From JALYGJ01 sp963781705 (GTDB lineage Bacteria; Chloroflexota; Limnocylindria; Limnocylindrales; CSP1-4), in NCBI GenBank assembly GCA_963781705.1, contig CAWAGP010000010.1:434001-498000 (forward strand): a DNA stretch of 64,000 nt. The letters are read 5' to 3'. Of the stretch, positions 19,270-29,055 are shown piece by piece (the first letter of the stretch is position 1; each line of letters opens with the position of its first letter). The translations under genes and the position numbers were made by a program. The notes beneath the pieces were generated by a model. The model worked only from the letters and a program-made list of their open reading frames with translations. It was not told where the DNA came from and did no database searches.

Positions 19270-20142
19270 ATGACCACCGCACAGCAAATGGACCGCGGCG
19301 CAGGTTCGACCGCCGCGGCCCCCTTGGTGAAGACGGTCATCAGGCCTCCTGGCCGCTGGCCGACGCTCGCGCTGCGCGAGCTCTGGCGCTACCGCTCGAT
19401 ATGCATGGTCCTCGTCCGCCGGTCGCTCATGGTCCGCTACCGCCAAACGGCCGTTGGCGCAGCCTGGGCGATGCTGCAGCCGCTGCTGCTGATGCTCGTA
19501 TTCACGGTCTTCTTCGGAATTCTCGCGAACGTGCAGTCTGACGGCGTCCCATACGCGGTCTTCGTGATGGTCGGGCTCACTATCTGGCAGGTCGTCGGCA
19601 AGGTGCTCAACGAGGCCAGCCTGAGCGTCGTGGCGAATGGCGGACTCGTGAACAAGATCTACTTCCCGCGAGCGTACTTCCCGATTGCTTCCGCACTGGG
19701 CAGTCTGGTCGACCTGGCGTTCGGCCTCCTGGCGCTGGCCGGGTTGCTGGTCATCTTCAGGGTCCTTCCCGGCTGGCCCATCGTCCTGGCGCCCTTGCTT
19801 GTCGCCATCGCACTCGCCGCGGTGACCGGGGTGAGCTTCTTCCTGTCAGCGCTGAATGTCACCTATCGCGACGTCGCCCAGCTCCTGCCCTTCTTGACCC
19901 AGATCTGGATGTTCAGCTCACCGATCTTCTACTCCAGCTCAATCATCCCAGCCGTATTCCGGCCGCTGTACTGGCTGAACCCGATGGTCGTCGCGGTCGA
20001 TGGGTTGCGCTGGGCGATCGCGGGCACCGCTGCGCCGCCGATCCAGGAGTGGATCGAAGGTATCGTCGTCGCCGCCATCCTCCTGTGCTCGGGTTACCTC
20101 TTCTTCCGCCAGCGTGAGCCGGGCTTCTCCGACACCGTATGA
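19270..20142 (+). CDS. ABC-2 type polysaccharide export permease (Wzm-like)
   Basis: 290-residue inner-membrane permease with six hydrophobic segments. Family features: LVRRSLMVRYRQTAVGAAWAMLQP near the N-terminus, NKIYFPRAYFPIAS in the middle, and ALNVTYRDVAQLLPFLTQIWMFSSPIFY near residue 215. It pairs with the ATP-binding protein that starts in the ATGA overlap at its end. Together they should export a lipid-linked polysaccharide across the membrane. ATG 19270 fits the family; the upstream open frame is non-coding. Confidence 0.92.
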   Translation: MTTAQQMDRGAGSTAAAPLVKTVIRPPGRWPTLALRELWRYRSICMVLVRRSLMVRYRQTAVGAAWAMLQPLLLMLVFTVFFGILANVQSDGVPYAVFVMVGLTIWQVVGKVLNEASLSVVANGGLVNKIYFPRAYFPIASALGSLVDLAFGLLALAGLLVIFRVLPGWPIVLAPLLVAIALAAVTGVSFFLSALNVTYRDVAQLLPFLTQIWMFSSPIFYSSSIIPAVFRPLYWLNPMVVAVDGLRWAIAGTAAPPIQEWIEGIVVAAILLCSGYLFFRQREPGFSDTV

Positions 20143-20912
20143 CGACCCTGGGCGGAGCGCTGGCGATCAGTGTTGAGGGCCTCGGCAAGCAGTACCACAT
20201 TGGGGCGGCGCCCGGCAGCGCAAGCCTGTACGAACGCATAGGCGCCGTCCTTGGCCAGAGATCTCGCGGCCCGTCTGATGCGCATCCCACCATCTGGGCC
20301 CTCAAGGACGTTGAGTTCGATGTACCGCATGGGCAGGTGCTCGGCGTCCTTGGGCGCAACGGCTCCGGCAAGAGCACGCTCATGCGGATCCTCGCGCGCA
20401 TTACCGCGCCGACCAGGGGCATGGCCGAGATCAACGGACGAGTCGGCGCATTGTTGGAGGTTGGCACGGGCTTCCACCCGGAGCTCACCGGGCGGGAGAA
20501 CATCGCGCTGAGCGGCGCCATCCTGGGGATGACCCCGCACGACATCGCCAGGGTCCAGGATCAGATCATCGACTTCTCCGAAGTCGGGAAGTTCCTCGAC
20601 ACGCCCGTCAAGCACTACTCGAGTGGAATGTTCCTGCGCCTCGCGTTCAGCGTGTCGATCCACCTTGAGGCTGAAATCCTCCTGGTCGACGAGGTCCTCG
20701 CGGTGGGCGACGCAGCGTTCCAGCTGAAGTGCCAAGAGCGGATCCGGCAGGCGGTGGCACAGGGTCGGACCGCGCTCTTCGTAAGCCACAACATGGCGTC
20801 GGTCGCGGCAATTTGTGATCGCGCGATCGTGTTGGACCAGGGATCGCTGCTTTTCAGCGGCGAGACGAACGCGGCGGTCGACTTCTACACGAACAAGATC
20901 CTGGGGATGTAG
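20139..20912 (+). CDS. ABC polysaccharide exporter ATP-binding protein (Wzt-like)
   Basis: 257 residues. Walker A is GRNGSGKST near residue 67, the Q-loop region is EVGTGFHPELTGRENI, the signature is the relaxed KHYSSGM form seen in Wzt and TagH proteins, and Walker B is ILLVDEVLAVGD with switch histidine FVSHNM. The protein ends soon after the nucleotide-binding domain, so it lacks the C-terminal carbohydrate-binding domain of long Wzt proteins. It overlaps the permease by 4 bp and the following glycosyltransferase by 1 bp (TAGTG), indicating one operon. Confidence 0.93.
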   Translation: MTTLGGALAISVEGLGKQYHIGAAPGSASLYERIGAVLGQRSRGPSDAHPTIWALKDVEFDVPHGQVLGVLGRNGSGKSTLMRILARITAPTRGMAEINGRVGALLEVGTGFHPELTGRENIALSGAILGMTPHDIARVQDQIIDFSEVGKFLDTPVKHYSSGMFLRLAFSVSIHLEAEILLVDEVLAVGDAAFQLKCQERIRQAVAQGRTALFVSHNMASVAAICDRAIVLDQGSLLFSGETNAAVDFYTNKILGM

Positions 20913-23719
20913 TGAAGCCAACACGCAGGCAGACCGCCGATGGGGATCCCGCCGATGGGGATCTCGCCGACGCGATCGCAGAGGCGGAGGCTCTGAAATC
21001 GGAAGTGGCGACACTGCGCTCCGACCTCGCGCGCAGCGAGGCGGACGGCCGCGCCCGGACCAGCAGCCTTGAGCAACGTCTTGCGGCCATCGCAGCCGAG
21101 AACGCCAGGCTCACGCAGTACGCGGCCGACGTCGAAAGCAGCACATTGGGGCGCCTGGCAGCGAGGTGGACGCGGTTCAAGCGTCATCACCCGCGGCGTG
21201 CCCGCTGGATCGGCAGGCCGATCTCGATGGCGCGGTGGCTCAGGGGAATGCACACGGGGACGGCACACAGCGGGGCGGAACGGACCTTGTTCATCCCGGA
21301 ACCACCGATCGATGCCGCGGCCCTGGTGGCCGCCAGGGAGGCCGTTAGCCGTGTTTGCCATCGCCGTGGGATCAAAACGTCCAGGACCGATGTCGAGACG
21401 GCCGCGGCACTCGTATGCCGATGCTTCGACGCCGGGTTCTACCTCGAACGCAATCCCGATGTCGCCGCCATGGCCGTGCACCCGCTTGTCCACTACATCA
21501 CCACGGGCGCTGGCGAGGGCCGTGCACCCAATCCCGTGTGCCACATCGCGGGATACACATACGACCACCCTGATGTGGCCGACTTCGAAGACAACCCCCT
21601 CCTGCACTATGTCCTCGAAGGACGTAGGCGGGGCGCAACGCTGCACCCACTGTTCGACGCCTCGTGGTACAGCGATCGTTACGCCGATGTCCGCGCTGCC
21701 CGAAGAGACCCGTACGAGCACTTCCTAACTCTTGGCAGGCACGAAGGTCGCGCAACATCTCCCGCGGTAACCGAGGGCACGGACATTACCGCCGTTGAGA
21801 TCAGGTTGCCGCACGCGGATCCCGAGGAAGTGACGATCATCATTCCCGCGTATGAGCATTACGCGCTGACATACAGGTGTCTGTATGCGCTGGCAAAACG
21901 CACCCCAGCGTCGCTCAACGTTCGCGTCATCCTTGCGGATGACTCCCCCGGCCGACCGCTCCGTTCTCTGTTGGACCAGGTCGATGGCCTGGTGATAACC
22001 GAAAACCACGAGAACCTGGGCTTCGTCGGAAACTGCAATCAGGCATCTCGGCTGGCCAAAGGTGACTTCATCGTCTTCCTGAATAACGATACGGTGGTTG
22101 CCGACAACTGGCTCGAGGAACTGGTGTCGCTCGCGCGCGGCGATCGCGCGATTGGCATGGTGGGCTGCATGCTGCTCAACGCCGACGGTTCACTCCAGGA
22201 AGCCGGGAACGTGATGTTCAAAGATGGCTGGGGGTATCCCTATGGCCGCGGTGATGATCCGGACAAGCCAGAGTACGGCTTTGTGCGCCATGTGGATTGC
22301 GTCTCAGGTGCATGCTTCCTGGTCAGACGCGACGTATTCGAGGGAGTAGGGCGGATAGACGAGGCCTTTGCTCCCGCCTTCTTTGAGGAATATGACCTTG
22401 CCTTTGCGGTCGCGAAGGCAGGTTACAAGGTGCTCTATCAGCCAGCTTCACGCATCTGGCACTACGGCAGCGCGTCATATGGGCCGGAGGTGCGCGACCG
22501 GCAGAGCAGCATCAACCACGCGCGCTTCGTGGATAAGTGGCGTGACACGCTTGAGACGCGGCGCCAGGGCCCGGCGGAACTGTTCCTCGCGCGCGAGCGA
22601 CCGCATGCGAACGGCACGATTCTCGTGATCGAGGACAAGGTGCCGGAATACGACAAGCACGCAGGCGGCCTCTCGGTGTTCCAGTACTTGCGCTTGCTTG
22701 CGTCGCTGGATTTCAAGGTGATCCTGCTTCCCGATGATCGACGCCGAAGTGAGCCCTACACAACGACGCTGGAGCAGCTTGGTGTCGAGGTGCTCTACGG
22801 CGGAGCCAGGGTGGATAGGTGGCTCACGGCGAATGGCCGGTACCTTGACTGGGTGCTGGTTGCCAGGCCTGAAGTAGCGCGAAGACACATCGGGCTCGTG
22901 CGCCGAAAGACGCGGGCGCGGCTGCTCTACTACACGCACGACCTTCACTTTCAGCGTGAAATGAGAAGGTACGAAACGACGGATGACCCGCAGGCCCTAC
23001 ATGAAAGCGATCGTCTCAAGCGTCTAGAGACGAAGATCTTTCGTTCGGTCGATTGCGTGCTGACTCCAAGCGCCGACGAGGTGGCCATCATCCGGTCCCT
23101 CGCACCGGGGCAGGAGGTGCGTACCCTGACGCCCTACTTCTATCCGGCGGCGAGCCCGGCCTCGACAGACATCGGCGTACCCATCTCAGAGCGCCGCTGT
23201 CTCATCTTCGTGGGCGGTTATGCGCACCTACCAAATGTCGACGCTGCCGTGCTCCTGGCAAAGGGAATCATGCCGTTGGTCTGGGCACATGTACCCGACG
23301 CGCGCCTGCTCCTGGTCGGTAGCGACCCGCCGGCCAATGTCTGGGCGCTGGCGGGTGAGCGAGTGGAGGTAGTTGGGTACGTGCCGGACCTCACGCCCTC
23401 GTATGCGCGCGCCCGCATGTCCGTGAGTCCTCTGCGCTTCGGTGCCGGGCTCAAGGGCAAGATCGTGTCGAGCCTTGCGGCAGGAGTGCCCGTCATCACC
23501 ACGACGATCGGCAACGAGGGCATTGGCCTGCTCGATGGGACCGAGGCCCTCATTGCCGACGATGAAGCCGGCATCGCCGCCCAAATCGTCCGGCTCTTTG
23601 AAGACACGGAACTCCTTGAGAGTCTCGTCGCGGCCGGTCATCACGTGATCGCCGAGCGGTTCAATGTGGAACGGGTGCGCGCGAGTCTGTTCGCGGCGCT
23701 GGGCGTGACCGTCTCCTAG
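20912..23719 (+). CDS. Multi-domain glycosyltransferase: coiled coil, repeat module, GT2, GT4-like
   Basis: 935 residues. Residues about 20-75 form a predicted coiled coil (EALKSEVATLRSDLARSE). Residues about 160-280 contain three related units of the form FDxxxYxxxxPDV...NPLxHYxxxGxxEGR. Residues about 295-560 are a GT2 domain (VTIIIPAYEHYALTYRCLYAL, FLNNDTVVADNWLEEL, SGACFLVRRDVFE, FFEEYDLAFAVAKAG). Residues about 565-935 are GT4-like (HAGGLSVFQYLRLL, FVGGYAHLPNVDAAV, RFGAGLKGKIVSSLAAGVPVITT). It probably adds two or more sugars to the exported glycan. GTG 20912 overlaps the Wzt stop. Its TAG shares two bases with the stop of the convergent gene. Confidence 0.88.
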   Translation: MKPTRRQTADGDPADGDLADAIAEAEALKSEVATLRSDLARSEADGRARTSSLEQRLAAIAAENARLTQYAADVESSTLGRLAARWTRFKRHHPRRARWIGRPISMARWLRGMHTGTAHSGAERTLFIPEPPIDAAALVAAREAVSRVCHRRGIKTSRTDVETAAALVCRCFDAGFYLERNPDVAAMAVHPLVHYITTGAGEGRAPNPVCHIAGYTYDHPDVADFEDNPLLHYVLEGRRRGATLHPLFDASWYSDRYADVRAARRDPYEHFLTLGRHEGRATSPAVTEGTDITAVEIRLPHADPEEVTIIIPAYEHYALTYRCLYALAKRTPASLNVRVILADDSPGRPLRSLLDQVDGLVITENHENLGFVGNCNQASRLAKGDFIVFLNNDTVVADNWLEELVSLARGDRAIGMVGCMLLNADGSLQEAGNVMFKDGWGYPYGRGDDPDKPEYGFVRHVDCVSGACFLVRRDVFEGVGRIDEAFAPAFFEEYDLAFAVAKAGYKVLYQPASRIWHYGSASYGPEVRDRQSSINHARFVDKWRDTLETRRQGPAELFLARERPHANGTILVIEDKVPEYDKHAGGLSVFQYLRLLASLDFKVILLPDDRRRSEPYTTTLEQLGVEVLYGGARVDRWLTANGRYLDWVLVARPEVARRHIGLVRRKTRARLLYYTHDLHFQREMRRYETTDDPQALHESDRLKRLETKIFRSVDCVLTPSADEVAIIRSLAPGQEVRTLTPYFYPAASPASTDIGVPISERRCLIFVGGYAHLPNVDAAVLLAKGIMPLVWAHVPDARLLLVGSDPPANVWALAGERVEVVGYVPDLTPSYARARMSVSPLRFGAGLKGKIVSSLAAGVPVITTTIGNEGIGLLDGTEALIADDEAGIAAQIVRLFEDTELLESLVAAGHHVIAERFNVERVRASLFAALGVTVS

Positions 23720-25359
23720 GGCGTATCGCTGCCGCTCAGCACGACACCCTGGTAGCTGAGGCCCACCAGGCCGTATGTGTCAGAGATGACCACAACGGCC
23801 TGTCCCGGCTGCGCGAACTCAAGTGGTCGCGCGACGTACTCCGGCCACGTTTCGTCTGTCAGGACATCAACTGCCGGCAACGCCGTCGCGTCACCCGTGA
23901 GGTACGGCCAGATGTCCGGGGTGGGCCAAATCTCCGAGTGCCCGTCGCCACGCAGAACGTACCATTCGCAATCTGGCACGCCGACCGTGCGCCAGGCGAC
24001 GGATGTGACCGGGTACCCTTGAAGGAGGCCTGCGATCTGGGTGCCCGTCTGCGTGATTGCCGCTGACGCTGCTCTGAGGCGGGGCACGGCCGATCCGTCC
24101 ACGAAGTGTGTCAGGTATGCGGATCCGACGGACAGGACGACCAGGGCGACGAGCCCCGTCTCAATCAGGCGCGGGCGCTGGGAAGCCGCGGCTATTCGCC
24201 GAATAGTCAGTAGCACAAGCAGCGCGAGCGCCCAGTAGCCAATGAGCATGTAGTAGGCGTTGGGAAACTGGGTCCGTGCCGAGATCGCCACGATTGAGAC
24301 GAACACAACTAGCAGGTACAACTCAGGCCCAACGCGTTCAATCACGCGAGAGGCAGAGAAAGACCAGCCACGCCTGCGCGTCTCGCGCACGGCAACGACT
24401 ACGCCGATTGCAATGGCCGTGGCCGTCACGCCATAGGCGAGTCTTGCGATCGCGGTCATCGTCTCGAACCATGGTCCCGAGCTGCCAAGACCCATGAAGT
24501 TGCGCCCTATCCCCAGCGTATCCGTCATTAACGTGGCGAGTCCTGTGAACGCGTCACCTCCGGCGACGTGAGAAGCCAGGTCCGGGGTCACGTTGAGGAG
24601 GGTGTACACGATGAACCAGAGCGCGTAACAGAGCGGCAGCGCGATCAGGCCAATGTTGCGCCGAAGACGACGACCAGAGCCGGTACCCCTGGTAACTGCA
24701 AGAGTAATCATGACGGCAGGCAGGTAGAAGGTGATCTCTTTGGCGTTGAATGCGACTGCAAGCAGAAGCACGCTGACCATGACGAAGCCAATCTTGGCCA
24801 CAAGTGTGAACCGCTCCCTGGCCAACGCCCAGTACCAGAAGCCGCTGCACGCGATCGCCGCGATGAGCGCCGTCTTATCGACCAGCACCGACTGCCACAT
24901 CGCTGCGCCGAGAGTTGGCGCTGAGAAGCACCAAATGGCGGTCGCCAGGGTAGCGAGGAGGGCACTTCGCGCTACCTGGTAGGAGTGCAGCAGAATTGCG
25001 GCCCCGCCTATTGCCAGGATGGCCGCATCGGCCCCGTTGATGCATCGTATGTCGACACCGCACAGCCGGCTAATGCCGATGTACGAAATGACTGTCGTGA
25101 GGCGACCGGAGCCGGTGATGGTGGGCTGCGGAAAGAAGAAGAACTGGCCTACGTCGAAGTGGAGGTTCCGATCATTGAGCAGGAATCCACGCGCTTCGGT
25201 AAAGATGAACAGGTCCTTGGTCAGGAGATAGAGATACAGGAATACGCCGAGCCCAGCTATGGAAGCCAGGAAGAGCAAGAGCCACGGCGATGGCCGCGCT
25301 GAGAAGCCTCGACGTGACTGACCGGTTCTGCGGATGGCGTCGTCGGCGGCGGCGGTCAT
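23716..25359 (-). CDS. Polytopic membrane protein, glycosyltransferase-C-like, function unknown
   Basis: 547 residues with about ten to twelve hydrophobic helices and a soluble C-terminal tail of about 110 residues. Early on, LLNDRNLHFDVGQFFFFPQP provides an acidic loop after the first helix, as in GT-C mannosyltransferase-like proteins, but no defining motif is present. The C-terminal tail (VGVPDCEWYVLRGDGHSEIWPTPD) may be extracytoplasmic. I placed the start at ATG 25359 because upstream residues in this frame look non-coding. It lies 28 bp after the UDP-sugar dehydrogenase on the same strand, so a role in the same glycan pathway is likely. Confidence 0.65.
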   Translation of the reverse strand: MTAAADDAIRRTGQSRRGFSARPSPWLLLFLASIAGLGVFLYLYLLTKDLFIFTEARGFLLNDRNLHFDVGQFFFFPQPTITGSGRLTTVISYIGISRLCGVDIRCINGADAAILAIGGAAILLHSYQVARSALLATLATAIWCFSAPTLGAAMWQSVLVDKTALIAAIACSGFWYWALARERFTLVAKIGFVMVSVLLLAVAFNAKEITFYLPAVMITLAVTRGTGSGRRLRRNIGLIALPLCYALWFIVYTLLNVTPDLASHVAGGDAFTGLATLMTDTLGIGRNFMGLGSSGPWFETMTAIARLAYGVTATAIAIGVVVAVRETRRRGWSFSASRVIERVGPELYLLVVFVSIVAISARTQFPNAYYMLIGYWALALLVLLTIRRIAAASQRPRLIETGLVALVVLSVGSAYLTHFVDGSAVPRLRAASAAITQTGTQIAGLLQGYPVTSVAWRTVGVPDCEWYVLRGDGHSEIWPTPDIWPYLTGDATALPAVDVLTDETWPEYVARPLEFAQPGQAVVVISDTYGLVGLSYQGVVLSGSDTP

Positions 25360-25387
25360 AACCCGGGCGCACCAGCAGTGAGGACCT

Positions 25388-26593
25388 TCACAGGACGATG
25401 CCTGATTCGGTGATGCCCCAGATATCGACGATCCGTTCGGGGGCGATGTCCAGGCTGCGATAGATGCGGTGCGGTGCGCCGATGACGAGGATCTCGCTCT
25501 GCTCCATGACCTGCCCGAGCGGCAGTAGCTGCTGGTCATCGACGTACGGATCCGTGCAGCGGACATCTGCGCCTGCCCAGCCGAGCAGCTCGCGCAGCTT
25601 GTAGCTCAAAGAGGCGCGCGTGTCGTCTGACTCCGCTTTGAAGGCCATACCCAATATGCCGACAGTCCGGCCGGTCAGGGTGCCGAAACGCCGCTCCATC
25701 GCAGACACGACATAGGCCGGCAGGCCTTCGTTGATCCGCATCGACGCCTGCCCAATGGCAAAGTGATCGCTCGTGAATGCGGCAAGCTGCATCGTGTCCT
25801 TGGGCAGGCACGGACCCGCGGCAAAGCCCGGCCCGGGCAAGTCCTGGGCGCGCGGGTAGTCGTGCCTCACGGCGTGAAGGACCTCGTTGTAGTCCACGCC
25901 GGCGTCGTGAGCCATCATGAAGAACTGGTTGGCGACAGCGAACTTCATGTACCGCCACGCGTTCGTAAAGAGCTTTGCCAACTCGGCCTCCCTGGTGCCC
26001 GTCCGGATCGTCGCGGCTCCCAGCCGACGGAAGACCTGCGCGGCGCGCTCACCAGCGGAGTCCTCATCGGCGCCCACGATCTGTGGTAATCCGCCGAGCT
26101 CCTCGAGGGCCTTGCCCTCGGCGACGCGCTCTGGGCAGAAAGCGACGTCCATTCGCCGCCCGTTGCTCTCCAGTGCGCGAGCGACGCGAGCGGTGGTACC
26201 CGGATAGACCGTGCTGCGCAAGATGACAAGGGCGCCGTCGGCAAGGTACGGAGCGAGCTGCGCCACGGCTCGATCGAAAGTGGCCGTCCCGATCACGATG
26301 ATCACGACCTCCACGCCGCGGACGATGTCCGGGGTCGAGCTGAAGGTCAGGCGACCCGAGGGAAGAAGGTCTGCCAGCAGCGCCTCCGCGCCGGGCTCGA
26401 CGAAGGGCATCCCGCCTGCGGAAATCTTGTCGATCGTCGCCTCGGCGATGTCGAAGATGCCGACGCTGAATCCGACCTCGGCAAGCCTCAGCGATAGCGG
26501 AAGTCCAACGTGGCCACCTCCACCGACCACGACGATGTCGACCGGCGCGGCGCCTTGGTGCACTGGTGTGGAGCTGGGACGAACGGTCGTCAT
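25388..26593 (-). CDS. Nucleotide-sugar 6-dehydrogenase (WecC/WbpA-like)
   Basis: 401-residue UDP-glucose/GDP-mannose dehydrogenase family enzyme that oxidises C6 of a UDP-hexose to the uronic acid. N-terminal DIVVVGGGGHVGLPLSLRLAEVG is the Rossmann motif. VILRSTVYPGTT, FCPERVAEGKALEEL and ELAKLFTNAWRYMKFAVANQF follow. GPCLPKDT carries the catalytic cysteine, and GILGMAFKAESDDTRAS starts the UDP-binding domain. FCPERVAEG and the PCLPKD loop favour UDP-GlcNAc or UDP-ManNAc dehydrogenases over the UDP-glucose type. ATG 26593 has AGAGGGGA just upstream. Together with genes at 34.5-38.4 kb it could supply UDP-N-acetyl-hexosaminuronate. Confidence 0.85.
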   Translation of the reverse strand: MTTVRPSSTPVHQGAAPVDIVVVGGGGHVGLPLSLRLAEVGFSVGIFDIAEATIDKISAGGMPFVEPGAEALLADLLPSGRLTFSSTPDIVRGVEVVIIVIGTATFDRAVAQLAPYLADGALVILRSTVYPGTTARVARALESNGRRMDVAFCPERVAEGKALEELGGLPQIVGADEDSAGERAAQVFRRLGAATIRTGTREAELAKLFTNAWRYMKFAVANQFFMMAHDAGVDYNEVLHAVRHDYPRAQDLPGPGFAAGPCLPKDTMQLAAFTSDHFAIGQASMRINEGLPAYVVSAMERRFGTLTGRTVGILGMAFKAESDDTRASLSYKLRELLGWAGADVRCTDPYVDDQQLLPLGQVMEQSEILVIGAPHRIYRSLDIAPERIVDIWGITESGIVL

Positions 26594-26612
26594 TGATTCC
26601 CCTCTCTTCGTC

Positions 26613-27866
26613 TTATCCACCCCCGCGCCGGTGCCAGGTGAAGTCGATCTGCATGCCCTTAGGCTGGCGCTTCCGAAAAGCGAGTCGGGCGCCCACATCC
26701 GCGGACGCCGAATGCATCTCCGCCAGTCCGCGCGCACCACGCGCGGCCGCCGCTCGGACATCCTCCAGGGCAAAGCCGTCGCCCAGGTCCAGGATGGACA
26801 GTTCGACCCGCCCTGCGCTCAGCGCAGAGATGCGGATCTCGACGTCACGCGTTTGGGTGTGGCGCAGGGCATTGGTGACCGCGCGCCGGGCAACCTGGTA
26901 CGCGGCGAGTTCGACGGCCGGTGGTGGCTCGCCGCGCACGCCGTTGACCACGACCACCTTGGCGGTGCCGCCCCACCGACCGGCCGCGCGCATGGCCATC
27001 GCCTCGAGCGCCGGCAGCAGCCCGGGCCGCGGTAAGTTGGGCGGATTGGTGTCATCCGCGGCTTCGATCAGGGCGCCACGCGCGTCCTCGATGTTGCGCT
27101 TGGCGCGCTGGACATTGTTCAGCTCCAGCGCGTGCAGCGCGGCCACGATCCACGGTTGTGCCTCGCCGTGCAGCGAGCGCGCCACGTACGTTCGCCGGCG
27201 ATCGAGCTCGTGCACCAGGCGCCAGCGGCTCGAGGGGACTCCGCGATAGATGAGCGCCATCAGCCGGCCGGGCGCCGAATGCGGGACTTCCGGCAGCGCC
27301 CACGCGCCGAATTGGCGCGCCGCCCACAACGCCAGGCCAAGCGCGAGCGGCAGTGCGATGAGCGCCAGGCCCAGGATGTCCAGCAGCGAGCGCGGCAGAT
27401 TCGTGGTCGCGCCCAGGATCGATACGGCGATGGCGGCCGCGAGGATGAATCCGCTGACCGCCGGCACGCGTCGTTGGGGTGCGCGGAAGAACGGCCGGTT
27501 GGCCTGCCAGAACAGGTAGGCGACCGCCACGCCCACCGGCAGCCACCAACCCAGTGCCGGCACGGGTGCTGCGGCGGTGGGCTCGGGTCGGATGGCGACC
27601 GCGACAGCCAGGCCGGCCGTGACCAGCCACCAGCCGACCACGTAGCGCAGGAGCACCAGCAACGCGCCGACGGCAAGCGCCAGGGCGGCATAGACGGGCA
27701 GTTCGGCCGAGTGCATCGTCCAACTCGCGGCCAGCACGGCCACGACGGCCACCGAGGCGAACAACTCGGCGGTCCTGGTCAGGCCCCGCCGGCGAGTCTG
27801 TCGCGGCCAGAGGGCGCGGGCCTGGGGGCGCCACAGGAAGGTGGCGCGCATCATGCCGTCCTTCAT
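26613..27866 (-). CDS. Membrane histidine kinase, HisKA_3/HATPase type
   Basis: About 417 residues. The N-terminal half has six or so transmembrane helices (LFASVAVVAVLAA, YAALALAVGALLVLL, GWWLVTAGLAVAVAI and others). Then comes a dimerisation region with a phospho-acceptor-like histidine (YVARSLHGEAQPWIVAAL) and a HATPase: N-box VARRAVTNALRHTQ, ILDLGDGFAL and GARGLAEMHSASA. It follows a paralogous kinase-like gene and belongs to the response-regulator operon. The exact start is uncertain: the first ATG (27866) lies in sequence that probably encodes the end of the upstream protein, and a TTG or GTG near 27760 is plausible. Confidence 0.78.
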   Translation of the reverse strand: MKDGMMRATFLWRPQARALWPRQTRRRGLTRTAELFASVAVVAVLAASWTMHSAELPVYAALALAVGALLVLLRYVVGWWLVTAGLAVAVAIRPEPTAAAPVPALGWWLPVGVAVAYLFWQANRPFFRAPQRRVPAVSGFILAAAIAVSILGATTNLPRSLLDILGLALIALPLALGLALWAARQFGAWALPEVPHSAPGRLMALIYRGVPSSRWRLVHELDRRRTYVARSLHGEAQPWIVAALHALELNNVQRAKRNIEDARGALIEAADDTNPPNLPRPGLLPALEAMAMRAAGRWGGTAKVVVVNGVRGEPPPAVELAAYQVARRAVTNALRHTQTRDVEIRISALSAGRVELSILDLGDGFALEDVRAAAARGARGLAEMHSASADVGARLAFRKRQPKGMQIDFTWHRRGGG

Positions 27867-29055
27867 GGCGAACGAGACGCACTCGCGCGCCGAAGGCGAC
27901 CGCCTGCCGCGCGAGCCCGGCGAATTGTGCTTCCTGCCCGGCGAATGGCCCGCGCACAGACAAGGCGAGTCTGTCGGGGCTGGCGGCGGTCAGGCGCAGG
28001 GTGACCGGCGGTGATGTGGGGCGGACTCCGCTGCTTGTGGGTCGGTGCGGGCGATGGTCGGTCGGCCGCCACGCCAGCCGCAGGGCGCGCAGGCCAAAGA
28101 AGGTCGCCTCCTGGAGCACCGGCCGTGGTGCGCCGACCCCCGTCCCGGCGGCGATCTCCAGCTCGACCTTGAGGCCGCTGACCTCGCCGATCGTGTCGAC
28201 CACCCAGCGCAGCGCCCCGGGCAGGCCGTCGGTCTCGACCAGTGGCAGGCGACGCTCGGCCGCGGAGATGCTCAGCTCCCTCTCCGCGCGCCTGAGGGCC
28301 CTGATCGCGTCAGCCGGCTTGCCGTGATCGAGCGCGTCGAGGGCCGCGTCGAGATACGGGATCACGTTCCGGTTCAACTCGTCGAGCAGCGCGGCGCGCT
28401 CGATTGTCGCCGCGTACATCTCGTGCCAGCGCCAGCCGGCCACGAGCTCGCCCATGACGACGGAGACCCTGGTGAACAGCGGCAGCGGGCGCTCGAGGTC
28501 CGTGCGCCCGATCACGATGAGGCCACGCCGCAGCGCGAGCCCGACGGCGAGCGCGGTGAGGGCGACGGTCGCTGCCGCAGCGCCGACCACCAGGCCGCTC
28601 GCGTCGCCCGACGGACTCGCCACGACCCACACCCAGCCGACGACCAGGCCGATCCAGGCCAACGGACCCAGCACGGCCAGCGCAGTGCGGGTACGCGCGG
28701 GCAGGTCCCAGGCGTCTGTCGCGGTCGAGATCAGGCACAGTCCGGCCATTACCGGCGCGCCCAGCCACAGCGGCAGCGTCTCGGGCAGCAGGTGTGTGCC
28801 GGTGAACGCCAGCGGCACCGACGCAGCCACCGCCAGCCACCAGCCCAGCCGCAGGCGCAGACCCAGCAGCACGACGGCGGCGGCCAGGGTGGGAGCTATG
28901 AGTTCCGAGTGCATCTGGTGGACCTGGTCGGGCGCCAGCAGGCAGCCGATGACGAGGCCGGCCGCGACGACCATGCCGGCGGCCCTGGTGGCGCCCAGCG
29001 GCGGCAAGCTCCGCAGCGGGGAGCTCAATTGCGGGGCGCCGGAGTCCTTATCCAT
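27862..29055 (-). CDS. Kinase-like membrane sensor lacking catalytic motifs, frameshifted at its end
   Basis: About 400 residues from MDKDSGAP. Six or more N-terminal helices resemble those of the downstream kinase (compare GWWLAVAASVPLAF with GWWLVTAGLAVAVAI). The dimerisation-like helix pair reads DELNRNVIPYLDAALDALDHG and has no histidine at the expected position. The HATPase-like C-terminus (LQEATFFGLRALRLAW, LALSVRGPFAGQ) lacks N-box asparagine and DxGxG motifs. The frame breaks near 27862. Translation in the adjacent frame gives MRATFLWRP, a typical kinase end, so the true stop lies near 27780. ATG 29055 overlaps the response regulator by 31 bp. Probably a pseudo-kinase partner. Confidence 0.7.

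Noticed and set aside
27052..27861. Continuation of the first sensor frame past 27862
   Set aside because: After 27862 this frame becomes Arg/Gly-rich shadow sequence of the second kinase, indicating a frameshift and not a genuine fusion.
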